Source: Paramacrobiotus metropolitanus (Eukaryota > Tardigrada > Eutardigrada > Parachela > Macrobiotidae). Taken from it: a DNA stretch of 64,000 nt. Positions 10,673 through 20,572 of the stretch are shown here, in pieces; positions within the stretch are counted from its first letter, which is position 1; every line of letters begins with the position of its first letter. Under the pieces are notes generated by a model. It had not been told where the DNA came from. It did not search any database and saw only the letters and a list, made by a program, of their open reading frames with translations. Both the position numbers and the translations under genes were made by a program. The stretch is taken from assembly GCF_019649055.1 (NCBI RefSeq), contig NW_026570242.1:372001-436000 (forward strand), read 5' to 3'.

Positions 10673-12625
10673 TTAACTGCCAAGCGGTTGCATCTGCAAA
10701 AGGTCATGCCAACAATTAGGAATGCAAACCGGAGTAACAGAAGCCGACGGTGCCAATTTACGAAATCGTTCAAACTGCATGCGAGAAAGAGAATCGGCTA
10801 TAGAATTATCGATTCCAGGGATGTGCTTGATAGTAACAGTGAAATTAGACAAAGCGGCAGTCATTAAAATTTTGCGCATAACGTGCAAAATCAAGTGATT
10901 CTTAGAATTTAACGAAGACCAGCAATTAACAACCGCTAAATTATCACAATGAAACATGATTCTCCGACCACGAAAACGATCACGCCACGCGATGCATGCC
11001 AGATGAATTGGAATTATTTCCAAAAATGCTATACATTGCTCCATAAACTGCTGGGACGGCCATTGTAAAGCAAACCATTGTCCGTCGTAATAGGCTGCAC
11101 AGCCCGTACCGGCTGCAGCATCGGTAAATAGATGGATAACATCAGGCAACGACCACTTAATTGCCAAAAACAATGCAGTGCCGTTCCACTGCGGCAAAAA
11201 ATCATTCCACCACAGTAAATCATCACGGACATTGTTGTGTAATAAGATATCAGTTCCAATATTACATGACAAAGTGTGAATTAAACGGCGGGTAAACAAA
11301 CGACCAGCCGGCACGCACTTAGCGGCGAACTGTAACGATCCGATTAAACTTTGTAATTCGCGTTTAGTGCAACACGATTTATTTAGCCACTGCTTAACCA
11401 ACGACATGATTTCTTGTAATTTACCATCTGGAAGGGACAAAGTTTGTTCAACAGAATTCAACAGGATACCCAAAAATGGGAGGGATGTACACGGATTTTC
11501 GGCTTTATCTGGTGATAAGGGCACACCCAACTCATTACACACAGAAATCATAATATCGACTAAAGCCGCACAGCGAGCCAAAGTCCGGGCAATGAATAAA
11601 AAATCATCAACATAATGCAAAAACGTACTTAGATTCGAGCGATTAGCGACGATCCAATGAATCGCTTCCGATATAAGACAAAATAAGCGAGGAGATGACC
11701 GACAGCCAAAAGGCAACACAATATCGTAAAAATAATTAGGACCAACTTTAAAACCAAGCAAATGCCAGTCATCACGTCTGACAGGGATTAATCTAAATGC
11801 ATGTATGATATCTTGCTTAGCCATAACTGCACCAACACCGGTATTGATTAACATTTCAACTGCATCGTCAATCGCGCAATACGAAACTGTATAAGCGTTG
11901 CCATCAATATAGTCATTTACGCTATGACCATCAGGACTGGACAGATTCAGAATAATGCGATGGCCTGCGGGTTTTTTTGGGATAACGGAAAGGGGACTAA
12001 CCGAAAAAACGCGGAAAGGTGGACTGGAAAAAGGACCAACCGTGTGGCCAAGAGTTATTTCTTTTTGTACTGATTTCTCAATAAGCGGTTGATTTTCACA
12101 AGCAGATTTAGCATTAGGCGTAAAACGAGAACACTTAGGCCCAAAGTAGCCTAAATCAGCACCATTAGATAACATGTCAACAATACCACTTACAAAGCGC
12201 CGATCAGGATGATTAACCAAAAGACGTTGGAATGCCTCAGGTCTAAGAGGTGTCGATCCGGTTGGTAGCGGCTTCACCAACGTTGAGTTGCTTTGTGCAT
12301 GTGCGCAAACCATGGGCCCCCGAATCGCAGGCGGAACAACGGTGCAGTTTGCCGTACTGACACGGTGGTGAGCAAAATCCCCGCTGCCACTGAGAACAGA
12401 GAGGGTCATCCCTCTCGCCGCGCCCTCGAAAAAGCTGCTGATCTTGTCCCACGGAGGATGATGATTCAGGACAACGTAACGGACAGTTCCGGATCCAATG
12501 ACCGGGAACATTGCATTTGTAGCAACAATAGCCAGCAGGTGGGAAACGCCCGGCAGGTGGAGCAACTTGAGCGGGTTGGCGATAGTTCCCAAAATTTTGC
12601 AAAAAACATTCGCGGTAGATATCAT
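10673..12625 (-). CDS. Retroelement reverse transcriptase - RNase H polyprotein
   Basis: A 650-codon open frame. Reverse transcriptase motifs run in order: SVIPKKPAGHRIILNLS, QDIIHAFRLIPV, LPFGCRSSPRLF and the catalytic LHYVDDFLFI. They are followed by an RNase H domain with FTDAAAGTG, FLEIIPIHLA, FHCDNLAVV and the C-terminal HIPGIDNSIADSLSRM. This domain set and the order RT-RH then tyrosine recombinase are those of DIRS/Ngaro elements. The first ~125 codons overlap gag in another frame and show no pol-like sequence. The STPLRPEAFQRLL segment looks like the natural start of the RT region, so translation probably enters within or just after the gag overlap. Confidence 0.93.
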   Translation of the reverse strand: MISTANVFCKILGTIANPLKLLHLPGVSHLLAIVATNAMFPVIGSGTVRYVVLNHHPPWDKISSFFEGAARGMTLSVLSGSGDFAHHRVSTANCTVVPPAIRGPMVCAHAQSNSTLVKPLPTGSTPLRPEAFQRLLVNHPDRRFVSGIVDMLSNGADLGYFGPKCSRFTPNAKSACENQPLIEKSVQKEITLGHTVGPFSSPPFRVFSVSPLSVIPKKPAGHRIILNLSSPDGHSVNDYIDGNAYTVSYCAIDDAVEMLINTGVGAVMAKQDIIHAFRLIPVRRDDWHLLGFKVGPNYFYDIVLPFGCRSSPRLFCLISEAIHWIVANRSNLSTFLHYVDDFLFIARTLARCAALVDIMISVCNELGVPLSPDKAENPCTSLPFLGILLNSVEQTLSLPDGKLQEIMSLVKQWLNKSCCTKRELQSLIGSLQFAAKCVPAGRLFTRRLIHTLSCNIGTDILLHNNVRDDLLWWNDFLPQWNGTALFLAIKWSLPDVIHLFTDAAAGTGCAAYYDGQWFALQWPSQQFMEQCIAFLEIIPIHLACIAWRDRFRGRRIMFHCDNLAVVNCWSSLNSKNHLILHVMRKILMTAALSNFTVTIKHIPGIDNSIADSLSRMQFERFRKLAPSASVTPVCIPNCWHDLLQMQPLGS

Positions 12626-13367
12626 TATGAGTGATGGACCAAATAGACGGCACTGTAGGGTTCATACGGGCAAACATGCGGAAACGGATGTCATAATCAA
12701 GCCACTGCGTTGACTTATTAGGATCCACAAAACTGGCAATTAAATCCAAATACTTCATCATGGGAGCAACCAACTCAGGACGGTTATAGGTCCGATAACG
12801 GAAGAAAATATGATAAGCGCGGACCCACTGCGCAAAGGTCATGGATGAAGCCCGTCGGCTTGCAGAGCTTACGATAGACACATGACCCAAGTCATCTCGG
12901 CGTATTTTTGGCGATGAAAAATCAGTCGCATGCGTAACAGGCATCAGCTCGAGAAAATCGATAAAGACAGAGTGGTCAAACAACAAAGGAACCAACTTGT
13001 CTGACACCGAAGGTAAATCACTGATGTCGGCAGACGGGATAGCATGCTGAGATGAAAACTTGAGACCCGAACGGTCAAAGAATTGTGCACTACTATTCCC
13101 AGTTGGAACGTAAACTACACTGCCATTACCTGCAGAAGGCTGCGTACCGGTGTTTGTGACATTGTGAACCGGAGAAGCCGATGATAAACGGGAAACGGGA
13201 TCTTTCGTCAACTTGGCAATTTCCTCAGATAGCTGCTTGTGCTTAACAATTAGCTCCGCCAGCGCATCAGCACGGGAATCAACCGAAGAGGTGATTTTTA
13301 AAACAGCGTTGCGCCGCGTAGGAGCTTTCTTGGCAACACCGCCGACGATAGGCTTCTTAGGTGGCAT
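12243..13367 (-). CDS. Retroelement Gag-like nucleic-acid-binding protein
   Basis: Starting at the ATG at 13367 (MPPKKPIVGG), about 374 residues; the same frame stays open to 13601, inside repeat B2. The N-terminus is basic. The C-terminus has a CCHC zinc knuckle (CYKCNVPGHWIRNC), a further Cys cluster (CSQWQRGFCSPPC) and a second CX2CX4HX4C knuckle (CSACDSGAHGLRTC). Such fingers bind RNA in the Gag proteins of DIRS/Ngaro elements. It overlaps the long pol frame by about 380 bp. Confidence 0.88.
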   Translation of the reverse strand: MPPKKPIVGGVAKKAPTRRNAVLKITSSVDSRADALAELIVKHKQLSEEIAKLTKDPVSRLSSASPVHNVTNTGTQPSAGNGSVVYVPTGNSSAQFFDRSGLKFSSQHAIPSADISDLPSVSDKLVPLLFDHSVFIDFLELMPVTHATDFSSPKIRRDDLGHVSIVSSASRRASSMTFAQWVRAYHIFFRYRTYNRPELVAPMMKYLDLIASFVDPNKSTQWLDYDIRFRMFARMNPTVPSIWSITHNDIYRECFLQNFGNYRQPAQVAPPAGRFPPAGYCCYKCNVPGHWIRNCPLRCPESSSSVGQDQQLFRGRGERDDPLCSQWQRGFCSPPCQYGKLHRCSACDSGAHGLRTCTKQLNVGEAATNRIDTS

Positions 13368-13560
13368 AATGACGATTTGAGTGCACAGCAAAATGCAAAT
13401 AACTGATGAAACCGATAACAAATCTAGTCCTCGATGAAATGAAAACCTTATCTGTGCGTAACTATTTATTAACGTACAGAATAAAATGAAAGTGAAGAAC
13501 GCTAAGAACTTAACACGCATAAATCGAAAACACCAAAAGGTCACGTCAACTTCTACTGCA

Positions 13561-13822
13561 AAAATCTTTGAAGCAAATTCACGAACACTGCAACTGGACA
13601 AAATTCTTACACTGCGTTACCCGCAGCATTTACTTATATAGGCACAGCCACACGCATGGAAAACAACAAGGTAATTAACATGTCCGAGGGAGAATCTTGC
13701 AGCTGGGCGCTGGCCAATAAATCTGACGCGGTGCGATAAGCTGGTGCCGGTGAGGATGATGAAAGGAGGAGGCCGCTCGCTTCTAATTAACCGCTTTATC
13801 TTCGATAACGCTCATTAATTCG
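13561..13822 (+). repeat. Retroelement terminal repeat segment B, outer copy (B2)
   Basis: 262 bp copy of 9388-9649. In element orientation it is the 5' end, so it should contain the promoter. It ends in TTAATTCG directly against GRL-2 exon 1 sequence. Confidence 0.92.
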
Positions 13823-15324
13823 ATTTTTTGGCGGCATCCTGATTTACGGCGTCGACGCGTTTTTTGTATTCTATGCCCGAGTAGTTCTTGTTAGAGTCGA
13901 CAGCATACTGGCCGAAGCGCTCCAGGTTGTGACTAAATGCCGCTCGTATCACGTTTGTACCAAATCCGATTATAAAGATAAATGTCAGAGTCGGAACTTA
14001 ATTCGCCTAGGCCAATCGTACACAGTTCTACAAAAAACACTGCGGTTCCAACGCGATACCTTCCGAGGAATTCTGTCCATTCAGTTAGTAGGATCTACTG
14101 TGGAATTAATGGGGGTTGCTTCCTCTTTCGTAATATGTGGATTCCTGACTGAGACCTGCCAAGGTATTCGTTGGGGAATAACCAAAGCGGCGTGGACCGT
14201 CTTAATAATTTCTGCTCAGTTTTATGTGGTTTTTGGCGCCGCTGTTTATGTTAATTCACATGTAAGTCTGGATAAATTATCGTTATGGTTGCAATTACAG
14301 TACGTATCTTTTTTTGTTTCTTTTGAAGTTTTAACTGATATCAATGAAAAAATAAAAAGGTGAAGGTGAAAAGAAGTTTGAAACTTTTTGATATTTTTTT
14401 AATCTGCAGCTGGCGGAGTGATATGCTGTCCTGTCCAATCGCGAGTCCAGAGCTGTGTACATGAATGAATAAGTGTACACTGTACAATACATGAATAGCT
14501 TTAAAAAATATTATTATGTACGTTGGTGTATATTTCAAAAATTCAGCTTCCGGTTCTACCGGATTTCGTAAAACGGTTTCGGCGTGCGTCTTTTTTAAAA
14601 CAAAATGCATGTAATAATATTATAGTTTCTAGATTTTTTTGCGTTGGCAGCGTTACCAGTGTTTTTGGTTTGTTGTATCCTGCGTAGGTATACGGAAAGG
14701 GCTGCTTGTAACATACAGTCTGTTTAATTATACAGCTAGTTCTTGATACGGCTGTATCTAGTGTGCCGTGAACTTGGTTTCTGTTAAGTAGAATCAAAGA
14801 ATTTTGGCGGCCTTCAAAACGACTGCCTATCTGTGCCGGGTAAGCGGCTAATTACTTCATGAAAAATTTGTGCAAGCCAGTTCCGGCTAAACCTGCAAGT
14901 AAAATTTTTTAGGCATGTCCAGTTGACGCTACAGGCATTGCCATTCTGAAAACAAAACGGATTCGGAGCGCCCTCGCGGGTATTCAACGGCAGGATTTAC
15001 AGACATTACTAAAACCGTTGTGCTAAAGGTAAACACAATGGCGCATAAATTTGAACTTAACGTCATTTAAGCGCTTTCCACACTTGCTGGTCGCTCTGAC
15101 CAGCCAATAACAACAAAAGACGTTTTGCTTTTGTTCATCTAATATTAAAGAAGTATGGGAACAATCTATGGGTTTGAAAGTTTTTCGCTTTGCAGTTTTT
15201 GCTGTGCATGTTTGGCTATCTGGTATTCGCGATTGATCGCATGGAGCAAAACGAGAAACGGGCAGATATCAGAATTGTTTGTCCAGCCTTAATTAAGCTG
15301 GAAAATCTGTCAAATGCGTCATGA

Positions 15325-16678
15325 TCATATTTGTTACTTTAACATGAACGGATTTACGTGGTTCTGCTCTTTTGAACACCACAACAGCAATTATTTCTAA
15401 GGCAGTTGTCTCGTACGACGTTAACCGGCAAATTGTTGACAATTGTTTCAGAAAGTTATTGCTGACTCGCTGTCTCAAAAGCGCAGTCAATTTTTCACAT
15501 TTAATCCAACTACAGCCCCACATTTCGTTTTTTGTTTCCACTGAACAATTTTGGGTGCATGTTCCATAGTTGTAAAAGAGTCTCAGTAACAGACTCTCTA
15601 TAAGTGCAGATAAATATTTGCTTCCGAATTATCGCAGTGAGTTGTCGGCATGATGTGAAACGGCTTCCTGGATCCTTCTTTTAGCGCAGTACAATTGGAC
15701 GTCTATCAGAAGCAGGAGACGCGCGCTCCGCGTGCAATTTAGCTAGTACTAGCTGGGTGAGTACGAGGATGCACGCAGTCAAACCGACAGTAAATTTTTT
15801 CAGCGAGACCAACCGACAACCGTGCACATGGCATAGTGCAAGCGACTGCCAACCATCCACGGATGGCTATCACCTGTACCACGCATACAGTGCAAACGAT
15901 ACCTCCCTTCCACGGGTGGCTGTTATGTGAAAAAATAATCCACTTGTGAGCGTGGTTGTCGGTTGGTCTCGCTGAAAAAATTTACTGTCGGTTCGACTGC
16001 GCGCATCCTCGTACTATATTGGGTGAGTACACAAACTAGTTTGTGTGTTGCATGCACCTTTTCCTGCCAGCATCCTTAATTGTTCTAAATATCGGCCATA
16101 ATAAAAATTCATACGTATTGGGTGAGTACTTGCACTGTTGTACAAACTATGGCAGCTGACCGGAAGCGACAGTTTGCATGCAGCAGATAGACAGAACCTC
16201 GAATACAAGTGTACTTGCGACTATATTCCCAGTTAACAAGAACAACCCTCCACTTTGAAGTGCCTTTCTGATGTTTATCCAAAAACCAGGCGACTAACAA
16301 TGACACAAATGCAGCTGCAACAACCAACTAAAGTAAACAGTAGAAGAAAAATGTCACATCAACTACGTTTTGCATGCAACATATTCTCAACAGCAGCAAC
16401 CAAATGTGCCTGCATTTGCTATGCTCAAGTTTTAACAGACGCACTGGCATAAAATTAATTAAGATTCATAATAAAAAAAATTAAATGCGTGTCTGCGAGG
16501 AAACTACTGGTGCCGGTATTTTATCGGACTTAAATTGCTTGTCCAAAAACGTACTAGAAACTGCTTTTGCGGCACTCTATATTTCCGTTAACCAGTGTTT
16601 TTGGGGGACATCTTTACATTCCGCGTCTAATATTATTTCGCGAAGATCCAAATGTAGCAGCGGAGCCATAAATGTTAA
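15325..16678. other. Intergenic region between GRL-2 and GRL-3, containing a MITE
   Basis: Apart from the inverted-repeat element at 15761-16014 I see no gene. The decamer GGGTGAGTAC recurs at about 15754, 16020 and 16120, which may mark older insertions or a tandem spread. Confidence 0.45.
15761..16014. mobile_element. MITE-like element with ~65 bp terminal inverted repeats
   Basis: Left arm 15761-15826 begins GTACGAGGATGC. The reverse complement of 15949-16014 begins identically and matches it with only a few differences, including the shared block CAGCGAGACCAACCGACAACC. The total length of about 254 bp, with no coding capacity, fits a non-autonomous DNA transposon. The superfamily is unknown. 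Confidence 0.85.
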
Positions 16679-18351
16679 ATGGAGCACCGCGGCGTACGGC
16701 TTCTGTTAATTGTTGTCAGCATTGTTTCCGGCATAATTTTTATATTCGATGTTTTCGATGTTGCCTCATTTGCAAGTTCCGGTACTTCTGTTGGATTTTC
16801 CGACGCCAACCGCTTTGTTAAAATGGTAGCATATATCCAAACACAGACAATTGCTTTTCGGTTATTTGTCCTTTCTATAATTTTTATGATTCAATATAGT
16901 CGTATTCAGTTCTTGATAGCAAACAGTTTGAACGCCGAAGCTGTTACGGTAATTCGTAACTGCAGAAATGGTACGGTACGGTCCTTTGTGGCGTTGATGC
17001 TGCTGTGTGCATTGCGATGTGTCACCGAAGTAACTATTACTTTTTATCATACTGATTATATTGTTCACTATGGAGGCATTGCCGTGCAGGATCGGGTCAT
17101 CCGAATTTATTTTGCTTCCATTCGATTTCTTGGCGGTACGCTGATTTACGGCGTGGATGCATTGTTCATATTTTGTGCTCGAGTAACACTTGTTAGAATC
17201 AAGAGTATTTTAAGTGACGCACTCAAAATTAGAACCGAATACGATCTCACGGATTCAAAATTATGGCGCGTTCAAGGCAGAATTCAGGTTCCCGGTGTAC
17301 GTGGTCTGTGTCGAGGATATGCAGTTTTTCATCAAAGACTGCGATTACAACGCGATACCTTTCGAGGAATATTATTCCTACAACTGTCCGGATCAACGTT
17401 GGAGTTTATGTCTGCTGTTTCGACGTTTGTAATGTGTGGATTTAAGACCGGGACGTGTCAAGAGACTGGGGCTATCTGGGGAGTGTCCAAAGCGGCGTGG
17501 ACAGTTACCATAATTTTTGCTCAGTTTTACATGGTCTTTAATGCCGCTGTTGATGTTAACACATGCGTAAGCCTTGACCAGTTACCATATGTCATTAAAA
17601 CAAATATGGAATTAAGGTTTGTGTCTTGATTAGCTATACGTAGTAATTTGACCAACGTCCAAGATTACGATTGTTTGTAAAGCAATAATAGCATGATAAA
17701 CAGCTGTATGTATTGAAGTAAACCTTGGATTTTTCTGTCGAGTAGAACCAAAGAATTTTGGCGACATTAAAAGAATAATCTCTATGCATCGGGTGAGTGT
17801 CGTACCGTGCGTTTACTTTTTTTCTATAATATCAGTACCGTTTGGACAAATTGTTTTTGATTTACTATACATATGTCTCTACTATCTGTATTTTCGTTTT
17901 ATAAAACCGTTTTTCGACGAAAAAAAACGGATCGCTTGACTTTTGGTTATATAATTTTCAGACACGACTAGTTGATGCTGCAGACTTGGCCGTGCTAAAA
18001 GCGCTCACGGATTCGGAGCGTCCGCTTGGATATTCTATGGGTGGTTTCACCAATCTTACTAAAACTGTCGTGTCAAAGGTAATCCCCAACTGGGTAATAG
18101 CTGTATCTGACGCTTGCGGCATTCATCGTGTTCTTCCAAAAGTTTGTGTGTTCAGCTTGCATTTGCACTTTAAAATTTCCGTCATGATATTCAAATACAC
18201 TTTGCAGTTTTTGCTATGTATATTTGGCTACGTGGTTTTCGCAACTGACCGCATGCAGCAAAGCGAAATGCGGAGCAGCGATACTGGAAGTGTCAACCCA
18301 GCCATACTAACGATGGAAAACCATCCAAATAATATCTCTTACCTGATTTAA
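16679..18351 (+). CDS. Gustatory-receptor-like membrane protein GRL-3, four exons; exon 2 carries a one-base deletion
   Basis: Exon 1 (16679-17566, phase 0) is open for 296 codons, with the family block YIQTQTIAFRLFVLSII, several hydrophobic segments, and LQRDTFRGILFLQLSGS before the sixth. Exon 3 (17962-18078) carries the GFTNLTKTVVSK segment, and exon 4 (18208-18351) the last transmembrane segment GYVVFATDRMQQ plus a polar tail. Exon 2 (17746-17792) is 47 bp, whereas the aligned GRL-2 exon is 48 bp. The missing base after a run of A's makes the exon out of frame and introduces a stop. Everything else is intact, so this is either a very recent pseudogene or an assembly error. The role is inferred as chemosensory by family resemblance. 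Confidence 0.76.
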
Positions 18352-18777
18352 TATGTGCTATAGTCTTTCGGGTGAATTTTGTATTCAAAGTTTGCAGTCA
18401 CATTACAATATGTGATAACGTAATTGTTTAATTTTTTTTTTGTCATTACTTATTTGGCACAACCGGTTGTTCGTATTTGGCTCAGCTGGATTGAAGGACA
18501 AGGTTGCGTATCGGTTTTGAGTATTTGACACTACAATGTCATATTTGTACTGTAATTGCAGCTGATGGCTGTTTGTAACTGTTAACATTTCAGTTTCATT
18601 ACGCCGTCCCTACCTTTCCCGGCAGCCCACAAACCGATAATCGAAAGAAAAAATTCAAAATGCACCTCAAATATCAATGTTTTGTTACACCTTTTTGACA
18701 TGAAACACGCATAATTATGCAGTCAATTGAATTTTGAACACAGTGGTACGTGTTCAGCGCATTTAGCTGACTGCTGA
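18352..18777. other. Short intergenic region between convergent GRL-3 and pseudophosphatase gene
   Basis: About 0.4 kb, presumably two 3' UTRs. No feature recognised. Confidence 0.4.
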
Positions 18778-20572
18778 TTAGTCAGAAGCAGCTGCATGGA
18801 TCTCCACATCAACATCGTTGAGGCTGTCAGCGGAACGTTGCTGCGCTTGTGACATTCCCATAGAGGTCACGCGGGTATCCGCTTTTGGCAGGACTTTGCG
18901 TTCAAACACGATCGGCGCTTTTAGCGATGAGAGACGCTTGATTTTATCATGAATTTGCTCCAGGCATCCCTTTTCCAGCACAGTAAAGGTATTGAAAACT
19001 GGGGAATTTCGCTGCTCATGAAAAATTTTCCATTGAATCTCTTCTTCCAGCAACCTTATTTCTTCCCTTGACACTCGTAATTTACAATCGTCGCCGTTTC
19101 TTTCGTTGGCTTTGCATTCGTTTCCACTTAGACGTTTCGTTGTGCTCTCGACAACGTTGCTTTCAGTCGACTTTCCGTTTCCTGCCGCCGAGTGTTTGTT
19201 TGAACCAGTCGAGTTCATTTTCGAAGCCACAACCGATGCGTCGTGTCCTGTGGTGAAATTTGACGACGAATCGACATTAGGCGTTAGGATCGATTGAGCA
19301 CGGCTGACTTCTAAAAACGTGCGATATATATGTCAAAGAACAGGACAAGTGACGATTAAAAGGTTTATAGTCCGTATTTAATCATGATCAGTTAATACCG
19401 GGCATAAATGGTACGTTTGATTGAAATTCAGGATTATTGATCCAATTGTGCTGAAATCCCGTTAAGACCTTTTCCGAAGCGCAGTCCAGCGCGACTGATG
19501 GACAACAGCGGCAAAGGTGACTGTAGGCAGCCTATAGAAAATTGGCAGTATTGGGTTGAGTTAATGTTTATGTTTTGGTACTCATTTTTGTTTCACTTTT
19601 GGTTTATGTTTTTACTATAGGATTACTGAATTGTTAACCTCTACGCCCATGTTTGTCAATTTCAACAAAAGCGCAACAATAACTGCTGCGGCCACACAGC
19701 TCTCAGGTTCGCCATATATTAGGACGTTCCTTTGTTCCTTCAAATGAGACTCTGAAAAATATACAAGATCAGCTGTCTTCTGACTTCTTGTACTGCAGTG
19801 ATAACTTTTTTGTAGAATGCAGCATAATCAATTGTAATGCAACACAAAAACATTCTTTACCACAACATTAATTGAATCTGGTATAATTGTAGTCAGTGCG
19901 GACTTTACCGGCGAACAAACACACATTATGCAGTTCTCTTAAATTGCACCCCATAGCGCTGCAGTCATTATCCGATGCATTCTCCAACACACAATAATAG
20001 ACACGCTCGTCTTCGTGTGCACTGAATCCGAACCTGTCGAACATTTCTTTTATATCAATTATACGAACTGTCCATAATCAAATTAAAGGTGACTGCACTG
20101 CACTCCAGTGCCCATCACAGAGCAGTTCACATCCGTACGTTTTGTCGCGAATGACGGAACAGCTAACGTGAGCATCGATATCCGCCATAATATGCATGGA
20201 TCTGTCGGATACAAATGTGTCAGAAGCGCAGAAGCACAGCCGACCCAAATCATTTCTATCGATAGGAATATGCAAAGGGAGCACTTGAATTCTGCTTAAT
20301 TCCTGCAATAATGATGCACTTTTTGAGGATAGAATTTTTTCGAATGGTAATTGGTAAGTACCGCTCGTGTGTTTGTGCTCTGATATGATTTGCAGTTTGG
20401 GTAAAATTCCGTGAATTTTTCGAATCCTCCATTTAACAAGCAGACCGTATTTTGATTTTGGCTTCCATGCAGACGAGCCCATATATCGTTCGCTGCATCG
20501 ATTAGGGTATCTGAAGAACTGTATTAGATTTAAACCTGTGCACATGTTGTCCAGTACTATAGTAAATATCAT
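18778..20572 (-). CDS. STYX-like pseudophosphatase (dual-specificity-phosphatase fold, active site lost), five exons
   Basis: Exons in transcript order are 20104-20572, 19909-20046, 19639-19751, 19399-19531 and 18778-19310. All phases close, giving about 461 residues. The core reads like a dual-specificity phosphatase: LRELHNVCLFAESHLKEQ, then the active-site position NVLIYGEPESCVAAAVIVA where active enzymes have VHCxxGxSRS, then the following helix and EAYSHLCRCCPSV-type segment. The Cys and Arg of the CX5R loop are absent, as in STYX/STYXL1 scaffolds. The N-terminal 190 residues are unrecognised and the C-terminal 180 residues are polar, with a short charged helix (REEIRLLEEEIQWK). The start codon at 20572 is the least certain part, and there may be upstream exons. 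Confidence 0.6.

Larger units (their letters stand above)
9222..13822 (-). mobile_element. Ngaro-like tyrosine-recombinase retrotransposon with split direct repeats
   Basis: On the minus strand the element reads repeat - gag - RT/RNase H - tyrosine recombinase - repeats. Its terminal repeats are split: segment A occurs at 9222-9352 and 9642-9772, and segment B at 9388-9649 and 13561-13822, so the plus-strand order is A1-B1-A2-ORFs-B2. This is the A1-ORFs-B1-A2-B2 arrangement typical of Ngaro/PAT elements rather than LTR or DIRS ends. I saw no methyltransferase frame, which favours Ngaro. The octamer TTAATTCG lies at both outer junctions and at the B1/A2 junction. Repeat copies look identical by eye, implying a recent insertion. 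It sits in exon 1 of GRL-2. Confidence 0.92.
8785..15324 (+). pseudogene. GRL-2, gustatory-receptor-like pseudogene split by a retrotransposon
   Basis: The copy is closely similar to GRL-3 along its length. Exon 1 is in two pieces (8785-9221 and 13823-14261) on either side of the retroelement; the pieces rejoin exactly at the ...CGAATTTATTTTGCG / ATTTTTTGGCGGC level of the GRL-3 alignment. Exon 2 is 14792-14839, exon 3 is 14913-15028, and exon 4 is 15196-15324, ending GYLVFAIDRMEQNEK and a tail. Besides the 4.6 kb insertion there is a one-base loss near 9091-9093, which puts a stop at about 9102, and exon 3 is one base shorter than its homologues with its frame broken after the conserved VDA segment. 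Splice sites are still intact. I take this as a young pseudogene. Confidence 0.87.

Noticed and set aside
9222-13822. Classification as an LTR retrotransposon or DIRS element
   Set aside because: No long identical LTRs flanking the ORFs in LTR order, no aspartic protease or DDE integrase; the ends are split direct repeats rather than the inverted ends plus internal complementary region of DIRS, and no methyltransferase frame was seen.
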